Shown piece by piece: positions 7,242 through 14,820 of a stretch of DNA of 48,873 nt. Position numbers and translations under genes: made by a program. Origin of the DNA: Flavobacteriaceae bacterium (GTDB taxonomy: Bacteria; Bacteroidota; Bacteroidia; Flavobacteriales; Flavobacteriaceae). Each line of letters opens with the position of its first letter. Position 1 is the first letter of the stretch. Under the pieces are notes generated by a model. That model was given only the letters and a program-made list of their open reading frames with translations. It ran no database searches and was not told the DNA's origin. Location: assembly GCA_947446865.1 (NCBI GenBank), contig CANFHX010000020.1, positions 1-48,873 of the forward strand. Direction: 5' to 3'.

Positions 7242-8216
7242 ATGAAAAAACTTTTTATTCTTTTAACAATTATTACAACTAATATTATTTACTCTCAAAT
7301 CCCAACCTACGTACCAACAAATGGGTTAGTTGCTTATTATCCGTTTAATGGGAATGCTAATGATGAGAGTGGAAATGGAAATAATGGAACATTTGTAGGC
7401 AATTCAAATTTAATAACTGACAGATATGGAAATTTCAATAAAGCATTTCAAGGAGGATCAAGTTACATCACTTGCCCCTCTACTATTTTTCAATTTGGAA
7501 GAAATGATAATTTTAGTATTTCAATTTGGTATACTAAATCGTATAATAATGGCGGAAGATTGGTTTCTACTGAAAACCCAGAAGGTAACTTTAGAATTAG
7601 CAAAAACGGAAGTGTAGATTTGTCGATTCAATACGGGGATTATTTAAATTTTTCAATTGTAGACGATAACTGGCATAATTTAATTTACACATATTCAAAT
7701 AGAAATCAAAAAATATTTATAGACGGAATTCTATCTATCGAGCAATATGACAATAGTACTGGACTACTTAATTATGGGTCTCCTTTTACAATTGGAGCAA
7801 AAGCAGCACCTTCATATGACAAATGGAATGGCAAAATTGACGACATCGGCATTTGGAATCGTGCTTTAACCCAAGATGAAGTTACCAACCTATACACGGC
7901 GGACAACACTTGTCAATCGTTAGTTATCAATACTGGCTTATTAAGTTTTAATCCGCCAACGTATACTAATACGGTAACCATTTACCCAAACCCTGCCAAT
8001 GATCATATTACTATAGATTGTGGTACACTTGCTAATGTAAGCGGTTGGAACATTATAATCACCAACACATTGGGTCAGGAGGTATTTAATCAACCTATGA
8101 ATACGCAACAATATGTGGTTCCGCTTAACACTTGGACGGGGCAAGGGGTATATTTTGTAAAAATCTATGATGCCCAGGGCACTTTAGTCAATACCAAGAA
8201 AATAATATTACAATAG
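7242..8216 (+). CDS. LamG-domain protein with T9SS type A sorting domain
   Basis: 324 residues. A signal peptide (1-19, ending IIYSQ) is followed by a concanavalin-like LamG domain (about 28-220), recognisable from LVAYYPFNGNANDESGNGN at the start, WHNLIYTY in the middle and KIDDIGIWNRALTQDEVTNL at the end. The last 80 residues form a T9SS sorting domain with VTIYPNPANDHI, NTLGQEV and GVYFVKI. It would be exported by Sec and then moved to the cell surface or released by the type IX system, probably to bind carbohydrate or glycan. The ligand is unknown. Confidence 0.92.
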   Translation: MKKLFILLTIITTNIIYSQIPTYVPTNGLVAYYPFNGNANDESGNGNNGTFVGNSNLITDRYGNFNKAFQGGSSYITCPSTIFQFGRNDNFSISIWYTKSYNNGGRLVSTENPEGNFRISKNGSVDLSIQYGDYLNFSIVDDNWHNLIYTYSNRNQKIFIDGILSIEQYDNSTGLLNYGSPFTIGAKAAPSYDKWNGKIDDIGIWNRALTQDEVTNLYTADNTCQSLVINTGLLSFNPPTYTNTVTIYPNPANDHITIDCGTLANVSGWNIIITNTLGQEVFNQPMNTQQYVVPLNTWTGQGVYFVKIYDAQGTLVNTKKIILQ

Positions 8217-8236
8217 TTTTAGTTAGTATTTTTTTT

Positions 8237-8270
8237 AAAGGCCACAAATCCGTTTGTGGCTTTTATTTTT
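8237..8270 (+). terminator. Intrinsic terminator of the LamG gene
   Basis: Stem GCCACAAA (8241-8248) and TTTGTGGC (8253-8260), loop TCCG, followed by TTTTATTTTT. Confidence 0.9.
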
Positions 8271-8689
8271 ATAAACCAAAATCCCAAATTGATTATATAC
8301 ATTAATTAACAAAATGAAAAAACCTTTAGGGTTAATTCAAAAAAAAAAAAATGTTACCATAAGCATCTAAGAAATCATTTAAAATTAAATAGTTATTAGT
8401 TGTAAATAATTAAATAACACACTTATTTCATTCCAAAACACCCCAAATAAAATATTTTTATATTTTAATAAGAAATTGATTTTTAGGGCTTTAATTTTTA
8501 ATAAATACTGGAAAATGTATTTGGGAATAATTTTTTAGAAGAACAATCAATTAGGAATTAAATTTGATTAAAATGAAATAAGGTACCACCCTAAAAATTA
8601 AAAAGTGTACCTATCGTTTTCGGATATAACGTTTAAATGCCAAAACCCTACGTTAACTAATTGGCGCAAAATATTTCACACAAGTTAAT
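8271..8689. other. A/T-rich intergenic region without a recognisable gene
   Basis: About 420 bp between the LamG terminator and the sigma factor gene. It is strongly A/T-rich with an A-run near 8340-8350. The only start-initiated frame I noticed (8314) would encode 18 residues ending in a poly-Lys segment and is not credible. A palindromic GGTACC lies near 8582. Otherwise I see nothing. Confidence 0.6.
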
Positions 8690-8697
8690 TACTTTTG
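8690..8697 (+). promoter_or_regulatory. -7 element overlapping the annotated start of the sigma factor
   Basis: TACTTTTG fits TAnnTTTG and physically contains the TTG at 8695 that gives the longest sigma-factor frame. If the element is real, translation must start further down. Confidence 0.4.
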
Positions 8698-9318
8698 AAT
8701 AAAAGTAACATTAAAAGCCCTAACCTAGAACAAAACAAACCTATTAATAGTATTATTTTGCAAAAATCACTTCCCCTAAAAACTGCTTCTTTAAATCATT
8801 TTTGCAAAGGAGAAAACCAAGTTTTAGCGAATTTCTACAACGTTTTGGTTCCAGAACTTTATGTTGTTGCCTATCGTTATGTAAAATCGGAGGCAGAAGC
8901 AGAAGATGTTGTAGCAGATTGTTTTGAAAAGTTGCTAAAAATGCCCAACGACGTACGACGGCAGAAGTTTGTAACCAATAAAATCAATCTAAAAGCTTTG
9001 CTCTTGGTTATGGTGAGAAACCAAAGTTTGGATGTGCTAAAATTAAAAAAAAACAGATTGCGAATACTAGAGGGAATTAAAATTAATTTGCCAAAAGTAG
9101 CAACCAACGATTCTAAAAAAACTCTTTCTAAAGATAATTTTAACAGCTTACTCCATTGCCTTTCGGAGAAAGAAAAAATAGTATTAACCTCGGTAATGGA
9201 TGGCTTTACTAAAGAAGAAATAGCTATTCAAATGGGGCTTTCCGAAAAAACGGTTGCTAACTTACTATCCAAAGCCCGAAAAAAAGTGAAAACATCTTGG
9301 GTGAAATTCATGGTGTAA
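8695..9318 (+). CDS. ECF-type RNA polymerase sigma factor
   Basis: 207 residues from TTG 8695. Sigma region 2 is visible at about 46-82 (LYVVAYRYVKSEAEAEDVVADCFEKLL) and region 4 at about 150-200 (LSEKEKIVLTSVMDGFTKEEIAIQMGLSEKTVANLLSKARKK, a helix-turn-helix). It would redirect RNA polymerase to a small regulon. There is no ATG before codon 82, so a non-ATG start is needed. TTG 8758 (giving 186 residues, MQKSLPLKT...) is attractive because TTG 8695 lies inside a -7 element. No anti-sigma (FecR-type) or TonB receptor gene is adjacent, so the signal is unknown. Confidence 0.88.
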   Translation: MNKSNIKSPNLEQNKPINSIILQKSLPLKTASLNHFCKGENQVLANFYNVLVPELYVVAYRYVKSEAEAEDVVADCFEKLLKMPNDVRRQKFVTNKINLKALLLVMVRNQSLDVLKLKKNRLRILEGIKINLPKVATNDSKKTLSKDNFNSLLHCLSEKEKIVLTSVMDGFTKEEIAIQMGLSEKTVANLLSKARKKVKTSWVKFMV

Positions 9319-9378
9319 TCTTATTCTAAACCCCTCGAATTCGACGGATTTAGAGTAAGTATATTACCTCACCCCCGG

Positions 9379-9399
9379 CCCCTCTACTAAAGAGAGGGG
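9379..9399. repeat. CCCCTCT/AGAGGGG hairpin
   Basis: A 7-bp stem with a 7-base loop after the sigma factor gene, within the text ACCCCCGGCCCCTCT. This wording recurs in Bacteroidota intergenic regions in my memory (unverified). No T-tract follows, so it is probably not a terminator itself. Confidence 0.5.
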
Positions 9400-9454
9400 A
9401 GCGCAACCGAAAAAAGAATCCTATATAAATTTAGTTGAGCTCATGAATTTAATA

Positions 9455-9490
9455 AATAAAGCTCAAAAACATACGTTTTTGAGCTTTATT
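9455..9490. terminator. Bidirectional intrinsic terminator
   Basis: A perfect 16-bp stem (AATAAAGCTCAAAAAC against 9475-9490) with the loop ATAC and T-rich sequence downstream on both strands. It separates the convergent sigma factor (+) and antitoxin-like (-) genes. Confidence 0.9.
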
Positions 9491-9533
9491 TTGTTTTTTA
9501 ATGAGCTTGAAATATGTAATTCGGCCAATTTTT

Positions 9534-9770
9534 CTATTTTAATCCTAAACTTTCCCATAAATTACTTGGGTCTATAGTTTTATAATCTCCTCTTGCTTCT
9601 GCTTCTTTAACCATAGAAACAAATTCAGAATTATAGGGACTTTTATTTTCTGTAATTGTTGCCTTTTTAATTTTAGTTTCCGATACAACTTCTACAAATG
9701 AAAACGTCTTAACCAATTCCAAAAATGCTTTGGCTGGCTTGCTATTTTCTTTTACTTTTAAAGTTACCAT
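9534..9770 (-). CDS. Small antitoxin-like protein (DUF2683-like)
   Basis: 78 residues, starting MVTLKVKENSKPAKAFLELV and ending DPSNLWESLGLK. The pattern is a short beta strand, an amphipathic helix, a variable Lys-rich middle, then SPYNSEFVSMVKEAE. It resembles Bacteroidota proteins that act as antitoxins of RelE/ParE-type toxins. No toxin gene follows: the strand downstream goes directly into the terminator at 9455-9490. It may be solitary. It lies downstream of clpX on the same strand, 53 bp away. Confidence 0.65.
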   Translation of the reverse strand: MVTLKVKENSKPAKAFLELVKTFSFVEVVSETKIKKATITENKSPYNSEFVSMVKEAEARGDYKTIDPSNLWESLGLK

Positions 9771-9823
9771 ATTCCTATTTTTTTTAAATTACAACTGCAC
9801 AAAAACAATTCCAAAAATTACAC

Positions 9824-11056
9824 CTACGAAGCCAATTCCAATCGTTTTAATAAATTTTTATTTAACGTATGCTCGGCATAGTCTTTATCAATTTCTAACG
9901 TTTTCTCGTCCGAACTTGGAAGTTCGTACATAGCATCCGTAAGGATGGCTTCGCACAACGAACGCAATCCACGAGCGCCTAGTTTATATTCTAAGGCTTT
10001 ATCTACAATATAATCCAAAGCACCGTTGGTGATAGTAAACGTTACATCGTCCATCAAAAACAACTTTTCGTATTGCTTGATTAACGCATTTTTAGGTTCG
10101 GTTAAAATAGAACGTAAGGTTTCTCTATCTAACGGATCCATGTGGGTTAATACCGGCAAACGACCTATAATTTCTGGAATCAATCCAAAATCTTTGATGT
10201 CTTTTGGGATGATGTATTGCAACAAATTGTCTTTATCGATATTGTCTACATTTCTAGAAGTTGCATATCCTACAGCAGTTCTATTCAATCGTTTGGAAAT
10301 GATTCTTTCAATTCCGTCAAATGCACCACCAGCAATGAAAAGGATGTTTTGCGTATTTACCTCAACAAATTTTTGGTCGGGATGTTTTCTACCTCCTTTT
10401 GGCGGTACATTCACCACGGTTCCTTCCAACAATTTCAATAATGCTTGTTGTACTCCTTCACCAGAAACATCACGGGTTATAGAAGGATTGTCGCTTTTAC
10501 GCGCAATTTTATCTATTTCGTCAATGAATACGATTCCGCGTTCGGCTTTAGCCACATCGTAATCGGCGGCTTGAAGTAAACGGGTTAAAATACTTTCTAC
10601 ATCTTCTCCTACATATCCTGCTTCGGTTAAAACGGTAGCATCTACAATTGCCAACGGAACGTCTAGCATTCGAGCAATAGTTTTAGCAACCAAAGTTTTT
10701 CCGGTTCCGGTTTGTCCTACCATGATGATATTGGATTTTTCAATCTCTACCTCTTCGTGGTGTTGCTGTTGCATTAATCGTTTGTAGTGGTTGTACACCG
10801 CCACCGACATTACTTTTTTGGTTTGGTCTTGCCCAATAACATACTGGTCTAAAAATGCTCGGATTTCTTTTGGCTTACGCAAAATTAAATCGGACGGGAT
10901 TTTCACATTCGAATTGGTTTTCAATTCTTCCAGAATAATGCCATGCGCTTGCTCAATACATTTATCACATATATGAGCGTCAATACCAGCAATCAATAAA
11001 TTTGTTTCTGGTTTTTTTCTTCCGCAGAAGGAACATTCTAATTTTTCTTTTGCCAT
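9824..11056 (-). CDS. clpX: ATP-dependent Clp protease ATP-binding subunit ClpX
   Basis: A 410-residue AAA+ unfoldase that feeds substrates to ClpP. The N-terminal zinc domain has C8/C11 and C30/C33. Also present are Walker A GQTGTGKT (114-121), pore loop GYVG (147-150), Walker B IVFIDEID (about 175-182) and sensor-2 GARGLR near 353-358. The ClpP-docking loop, IGF in E. coli, reads VGY at about 262-264. clpP lies immediately upstream on the same strand, separated by a 78-bp gap filled with a heptamer palindrome that could fold in the mRNA between the two genes. Confidence 0.98.
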   Translation of the reverse strand: MAKEKLECSFCGRKKPETNLLIAGIDAHICDKCIEQAHGIILEELKTNSNVKIPSDLILRKPKEIRAFLDQYVIGQDQTKKVMSVAVYNHYKRLMQQQHHEEVEIEKSNIIMVGQTGTGKTLVAKTIARMLDVPLAIVDATVLTEAGYVGEDVESILTRLLQAADYDVAKAERGIVFIDEIDKIARKSDNPSITRDVSGEGVQQALLKLLEGTVVNVPPKGGRKHPDQKFVEVNTQNILFIAGGAFDGIERIISKRLNRTAVGYATSRNVDNIDKDNLLQYIIPKDIKDFGLIPEIIGRLPVLTHMDPLDRETLRSILTEPKNALIKQYEKLFLMDDVTFTITNGALDYIVDKALEYKLGARGLRSLCEAILTDAMYELPSSDEKTLEIDKDYAEHTLNKNLLKRLELAS

Positions 11057-11063
11057 TATTTTT

Positions 11064-11132
11064 AGTTGGAAGATGGAAGTTGGAGGTTAGAAGAGGAGAA
11101 CTCCCCTGCTTCTAACTTCCAACTTCCAACTT
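11064..11132. repeat. Inverted heptanucleotide repeat between clpP and clpX, AGTTGGA type
   Basis: Left arm: AGTTGGA, AGATGGA, AGTTGGA, GGTTAGA. Right arm: TTCTAAC, TTCCAAC, TTCCAAC. The right arm is the reverse complement of the left, so the transcript can fold into a long imperfect hairpin. It fills the clpP-clpX intergenic space. Confidence 0.85.
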
Positions 11133-11134
11133 AA

Positions 11135-11806
11135 TTATCTTCTCAATACCTCATCAATCATTCCGTATTCTTTTGCTTCGTCGGCAATCATCCAATAATC
11201 GCGTTCGGAGTCGTTGTGGACTTTATCAAATGTTTGACCAGAATGGTGGGAGATTATTTTATATAATTCGTCTTTTAGTTTAAGCATTTCACGTAAGTTG
11301 ATTTCCATATCGGTTGCAACTCCTTGTGCGCCACCGGATGGTTGGTGAATCATAACACGAGAATGTGGCAATGCCGAACGTTTTCCTGGGGCTCCTGCAC
11401 ACAACAAAACAGCACCCATAGAGGCTGCCATACCGGTACAAATTGTAGCAACGTCTGGTTTGATGTATTGCATGGTGTCGTAAATTCCTAATCCTGCATA
11501 AACGCTACCGCCTGGAGAGTTTAGGTAAATTTGAATGTCTTTAGAAGCGTCAACGCTTTCTAAAAACAATAATTGTGCTTGTACGATATTGGCAATTTGA
11601 TCATCAATTCCGGTACCTAGAAAGATAATTCTATCCATCATTAAACGGGAGAAAACGTCAAGTTGTGAAATATTCAATTGGCGTTCTTCAATAATATAAG
11701 GGGTCATGTTAGTTGGGTTCATGGCGCCAACAATTTTGTCATAATACATTGCGTTTACCCCTTGGTGTTTGGTCGCAAATTTTTTAAATTCTTTTCCGTA
11801 GTTCAT
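11135..11806 (-). CDS. clpP: ATP-dependent Clp protease proteolytic subunit ClpP
   Basis: 223 residues; serine protease that forms the barrel-shaped peptidase with ClpX. The catalytic triad is visible: S129 in GMAASMGA, H154 in MIHQPSGG and D203 in ERDYW, with the spacing of the E. coli enzyme. The N-terminus (about 30 residues, including a Lys-rich start) is longer than in E. coli and may be processed. It precedes clpX on the same strand; tig lies further upstream behind a terminator. Its leader contains loosely periodic GTTTAAA-like sequence. Confidence 0.98.
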   Translation of the reverse strand: MNYGKEFKKFATKHQGVNAMYYDKIVGAMNPTNMTPYIIEERQLNISQLDVFSRLMMDRIIFLGTGIDDQIANIVQAQLLFLESVDASKDIQIYLNSPGGSVYAGLGIYDTMQYIKPDVATICTGMAASMGAVLLCAGAPGKRSALPHSRVMIHQPSGGAQGVATDMEINLREMLKLKDELYKIISHHSGQTFDKVHNDSERDYWMIADEAKEYGMIDEVLRR

Positions 11807-11960
11807 TTTAAATTTTAGTTTAAAAGGTTTATATGTTTAAAGTTGTTGTGCTAAAACTTGTATTTTATATTTAAAGCAAAGGTCGTACCTTTTATTTTAT
11901 GTGACAAACTGTCTTGCTGAAATTTTTTCTTTTGTTACTAACTTTAAAATTATTGCCTAC

Positions 11961-12065
11961 AGCCCTAGCCCAGATAGAAGTGGAAAGCTTTTTGCAGTTG
12001 AAAACCAATTTTTGTTGTTGCAAAAAAGCGACCGCAGGAAGCTCTTTTTGTGACTTACAAAAATG
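11961..12065 (+). repeat. Structured dispersed element, CTAGCCCAGAT type (copy 1)
   Basis: Begins AGCCCTAGCCCAGATAGAAG, then has arms AGCTTTTTGCA (11986-11996) and TGCAAAAAAGC (12019-12029) that form a near-perfect stem, then ACCGCAGGAAGCTC. The same order (CTAGCCC-GAT-GA, hairpin, GCAGGAA) occurs at 46352-46440. I recall CTAGCCCCGAT...AGCAGGAA elements from many Bacteroidota intergenic regions. A 65-codon frame through it from 11914 is not a credible gene. Confidence 0.6.
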
Positions 12066-12126
12066 GTTTGAAACAAGAAAACTTGAAACGGATAGCTGGA
12101 TTGGCTTCTAAAGATTATAATACTAT

Positions 12127-12162
12127 TAAAAAAGCGCCAAAGTCTTAACTGACTTTGACGCT
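12127..12162 (-). terminator. Intrinsic terminator of tig
   Basis: Stem AGCGCCAAAGTC (12133-12144) with GACTTTGACGCT (12151-12162), one mismatch, loop TTAACT. Read on the minus strand it ends in a run of U encoded by the A-run at 12127-12133, directly after the trigger factor gene. Confidence 0.88.
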
Positions 12163-12185
12163 CAAATATACTGATTATTTATAAA

Positions 12186-13511
12186 TTATTCGTTGTACAT
12201 TGCTGCAACAAATTGCTCATAAGTAACTTCTTTGGTAGTTGGGTTGGCTTTTTCTTTGAATAATTGTAGCATTTTTTCAGCCACAACTTGCTCCGAAAGT
12301 TTTTTAACCTCGTCTTGATTGGAAAGTACACGTGCAACGATGCTTTCTACTTCGGCATCGGTTGGGTTAGTTTGTCCGTATTGCGCCATTTGCTGACGAA
12401 TAGTTGCGGATGTAAATTGTTTCAAATCTTCGAAATTGATTTGGATATTGCTTTGTGCCAATGCTTTTCCTTCGATTAATTGAAAACGCAGTCCTTTTTC
12501 AGAACGGTTGTATTCAATTTCTGCCTCTTCTGGAGTAAGTTTTTTCTCACCAACAGTTTGTAACCATTTCACAAGAAATTCTTTTGGCAAATCAAATTTA
12601 TGGGTTTCAATTAAGAAATCTTGAACGTCTGCCATTAATTTTTGCTCCGATTGTGTAGCAAAATGTTTTTCGGCATCTTCTTTGATTTTCGCTTTAAGGT
12701 CTTCTACTGAAGTTACTACTCCAGCTCCGAAAAGTTTATCAAATAATTCTTGGTTCAATTCTGCTGGTTCGTGAGCCACCACTTCGTCAATAGTGAAAGT
12801 TACTTCAACGTCAAGATCGTGAACATCGTCATGAGAAACGTTTAAATAATCCATTAATTTGTGTGCATCGTGAAACAAACCTTTGGTATTCATAGTCACT
12901 AGATCGCCAACTTTTTTACCAAGGAATGATTTAGCCAATTTAGCATCCGCCAATTCTTCTAGTTCGATTGTCGTTCTGTTGTTGATTCCTGCTTCTTCGT
13001 TTACAAAAGTTCCAGAAACGTCATTCCCTTTGGCAACTTCTAGTTGCGAAATGATTTTTCCGTATTGTTTTTGGATTCTTGCAATTTGTGCGTCTAACAT
13101 GGCGTCGTCTGCAACAATTTGGTATTTTACTACATTGCTTTTAGCATCTAAATCGATTTCAAATTCTGGTGCAAGACCAATTTCGTATTCGAAAACTAAG
13201 TCTTCGTCTGCCCAAGAAAAGTTTTCGTTTTCTTTAGCAAGCGGAGTTCCAAGAAGGTTCAATCTTTCGGATTGCAAGTAACGTTCCAAAGCTAAAGCAA
13301 CTACTTTATTTACTTCTTCTACTTTTATTGCTGCTCCGTATTGTTTTTCTACTAATGCTTTAGGCACTGCTCCTTTACGGAATCCTTTTACGGTTGCCAA
13401 TGGCATTTTTTCGTTGATTCTTTTTGCTACTTGCCCTTTGTAATCCATGTGTGGAACGGTAAGTACAATTACTTCATTTACTGCATTTAATGCAACTCTT
13501 TTAATATCCAT
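12186..13511 (-). CDS. tig: Trigger factor (ribosome-associated chaperone)
   Basis: 441 residues. The N-terminal ribosome-binding domain carries GFRKGAVPK near residue 43, matching the GFRK signature that docks on ribosomal protein uL23. A middle PPIase-type region (about 155-240, degenerate as is usual in Bacteroidota) and a long helical C-terminal chaperone domain follow. It acts on nascent chains at the exit tunnel. It lies upstream of clpP-clpX as in many bacteria, but a terminator separates them here, so clpP probably has its own promoter. Confidence 0.95.
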   Translation of the reverse strand: MDIKRVALNAVNEVIVLTVPHMDYKGQVAKRINEKMPLATVKGFRKGAVPKALVEKQYGAAIKVEEVNKVVALALERYLQSERLNLLGTPLAKENENFSWADEDLVFEYEIGLAPEFEIDLDAKSNVVKYQIVADDAMLDAQIARIQKQYGKIISQLEVAKGNDVSGTFVNEEAGINNRTTIELEELADAKLAKSFLGKKVGDLVTMNTKGLFHDAHKLMDYLNVSHDDVHDLDVEVTFTIDEVVAHEPAELNQELFDKLFGAGVVTSVEDLKAKIKEDAEKHFATQSEQKLMADVQDFLIETHKFDLPKEFLVKWLQTVGEKKLTPEEAEIEYNRSEKGLRFQLIEGKALAQSNIQINFEDLKQFTSATIRQQMAQYGQTNPTDAEVESIVARVLSNQDEVKKLSEQVVAEKMLQLFKEKANPTTKEVTYEQFVAAMYNE

Positions 13512-13538
13512 CTTGGTAATAATTTACATAATAAAATT

Positions 13539-13569
13539 GGGTTGCAAAATTATAACATTTTTGCAACCC
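13539..13569 (-). terminator. Terminator hairpin upstream of tig
   Basis: GGGTTGCAAAA (13539-13549) pairs perfectly with TTTTGCAACCC (13559-13569). On the minus strand it is followed by AATTTTATTAT, so it would end the pdxJ/hydrolase/membrane-protein transcripts. Confidence 0.75.
13545..13552 (-). promoter_or_regulatory. -7 element for tig inside the hairpin
   Basis: Minus-strand TAATTTTG fits TAnnTTTG and ends 33 bases before the tig start. It occupies the loop and one arm of the terminator hairpin. Confidence 0.45.
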
Positions 13570-13594
13570 AACCAAGTTTTTATTGTGCTGATTT

Positions 13595-13942
13595 TTATTT
13601 GCTTTCGCCCGAAAGTTTATATACCAATGATTGGGATAAAGATAGGATAATACTGAAGAACAGCGCGCCGAAAAAACCATCAACTTTAAACCCATCTACA
13701 AGTTTTGCGCATAAAGCTATAATTGCAGCATTGATTACTAACAGGAACAATCCTAAAGTAAAAACGGTTAAAGGAAAGGTAAATAAAACAAATATGGGTT
13801 TTACAAAAACATTTAATAATCCTAAAACGATTGCAACAATAATAGCTGAATTTAAGCCATCAACATGTGCTATGCTCGGAAAAAAATAGGAAATTACCAT
13901 TACCAATATTGAGGTAACTACTATTCTAAAAAGTAAATTCAT
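13595..13942 (-). CDS. Small four-helix membrane protein (phage holin family 4 / YvlD-like)
   Basis: 115 residues, nearly all hydrophobic, with about four transmembrane segments (about 5-22, 31-50, 54-80 and 90-108). GLLNVFVKPIFVLFTFPLTV is typical of PF04020. Despite the family name these are mostly chromosomal inner-membrane proteins of unknown role, and no phage genes are nearby. It lies 27 bp downstream of the alpha/beta hydrolase on the same strand and ends at a terminator, so it is probably the last gene of that unit. Confidence 0.88.
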   Translation of the reverse strand: MNLLFRIVVTSILVMVISYFFPSIAHVDGLNSAIIVAIVLGLLNVFVKPIFVLFTFPLTVFTLGLFLLVINAAIIALCAKLVDGFKVDGFFGALFFSIILSLSQSLVYKLSGESK

Positions 13943-13969
13943 AATGAATTGAGGTTAAAGATTAAATGT

Positions 13970-14731
13970 TTATTTCAAAAAATGTGCCGTTTCCTCAAAA
14001 AATAATTTTGGGTTTTCGGCATGTAGCCAATGTCCTGCATTTGGAATTGTGGCTAATTCAAAGTTAGGAAAATGTTTTTTAATTTCCGGCACATCGGTAT
14101 CTAAAATATAATTGGAATTTCCGCCTCGAAGAAATAAAGTCGGATTTTCAAACAAGGCTCCTTCTGGCAAAGCGGTTCCGATAATTTCGATTTTGGCATT
14201 AAAAACAGGTAAATTAAATCGGAATGCTAGTTGCCCAGGCTCTTTCCAAAATAAACTTTTCATTAAAAATTGTCGGGTGCCAAAATCAGGGATATAAGGG
14301 TATAAAGTTTCTTCTACGGCAGTTCTATCTGGTTTTGCAGAAAAATCTACGGCATTCAATCCGGCCAAAATATCTTGGTGGTGTGGTGCGTAATATTTAG
14401 GACCGATATCGGCAACAATTAATTTGTCTACCATTTCGGGATATTTAGTTGCGAAAAGCATGGCTACTTTTCCACCCATGGAATGACCTATAATAGAGAC
14501 TTTTTCTAAATTATTTGCTTGACAATATTCTAAAATATCTTGCGCCATAATTTCATAGGAAAAGGCATCCGAATGGAAACTTTTTCCGTGGTTTCTTAAA
14601 TCGAGCATATGCACTTGAAAACCTTCGGCTGCATACAGCGAACCTAAAGATTTCCAGTTGTCGGACATTCCTAAAAATCCGTGAAGGATTAATAGTGGTT
14701 TGCCTTGGCCTTCTATTCTGGAGTGTAACAT
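13970..14731 (-). CDS. Alpha/beta hydrolase (esterase, YbfF-like)
   Basis: 253 residues with a complete hydrolase fold. The oxyanion-hole motif LHGFLG is at 16-21, the nucleophile elbow GHSMGG places S84, and the C-terminal NAGHWLHAENP supplies the catalytic His. The nearest characterised group I recognise is the YbfF-type acyl-CoA/short-chain esterases (DLRNHGKS is typical). The substrate is unknown. It has no signal peptide, so it is cytoplasmic. It follows pdxJ on the same strand, separated by a palindromic repeat. Confidence 0.9.
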   Translation of the reverse strand: MLHSRIEGQGKPLLILHGFLGMSDNWKSLGSLYAAEGFQVHMLDLRNHGKSFHSDAFSYEIMAQDILEYCQANNLEKVSIIGHSMGGKVAMLFATKYPEMVDKLIVADIGPKYYAPHHQDILAGLNAVDFSAKPDRTAVEETLYPYIPDFGTRQFLMKSLFWKEPGQLAFRFNLPVFNAKIEIIGTALPEGALFENPTLFLRGGNSNYILDTDVPEIKKHFPNFELATIPNAGHWLHAENPKLFFEETAHFLK

Positions 14732-14746
14732 TATAATTATTTTTTT

Positions 14747-14814
14747 ACACGAATTTCACTAATTTTCACTAATCTAATTGGCGGGTAAATTTCACTAATT
14801 TGTGAAATTCGTGT
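14747..14814. repeat. Palindromic element with ACACGAATTTCAC ends
   Basis: A perfect 13-bp inverted repeat: ACACGAATTTCAC at 14747-14759 and its complement at 14802-14814. The inside repeats TTTCACTAA motifs. It lies between pdxJ and the hydrolase. I recall similar ACGAATTTCACTAAT text scattered in flavobacterial genomes, unverified here. Confidence 0.75.
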
Positions 14815-14820
14815 CTATTT

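Noticed and set aside
8314..8370. ATG frame of 18 codons in the A/T-rich gap
   Set aside because: Very short, poly-Lys from an A-run, no supporting signal.
10026..10562. 178-codon frame opposite clpX
   Set aside because: Antisense shadow of a highly conserved gene.
11914..12111. 65-codon plus-strand frame with a hydrophobic, Cys-rich start
   Set aside because: It needs a TTG start and its frame runs through the structured repeat and its hairpin arms; no family pattern.
13595..13942. Phage origin suggested by the holin family name
   Set aside because: No other phage genes; the family is mostly chromosomal and its neighbours are core genes.
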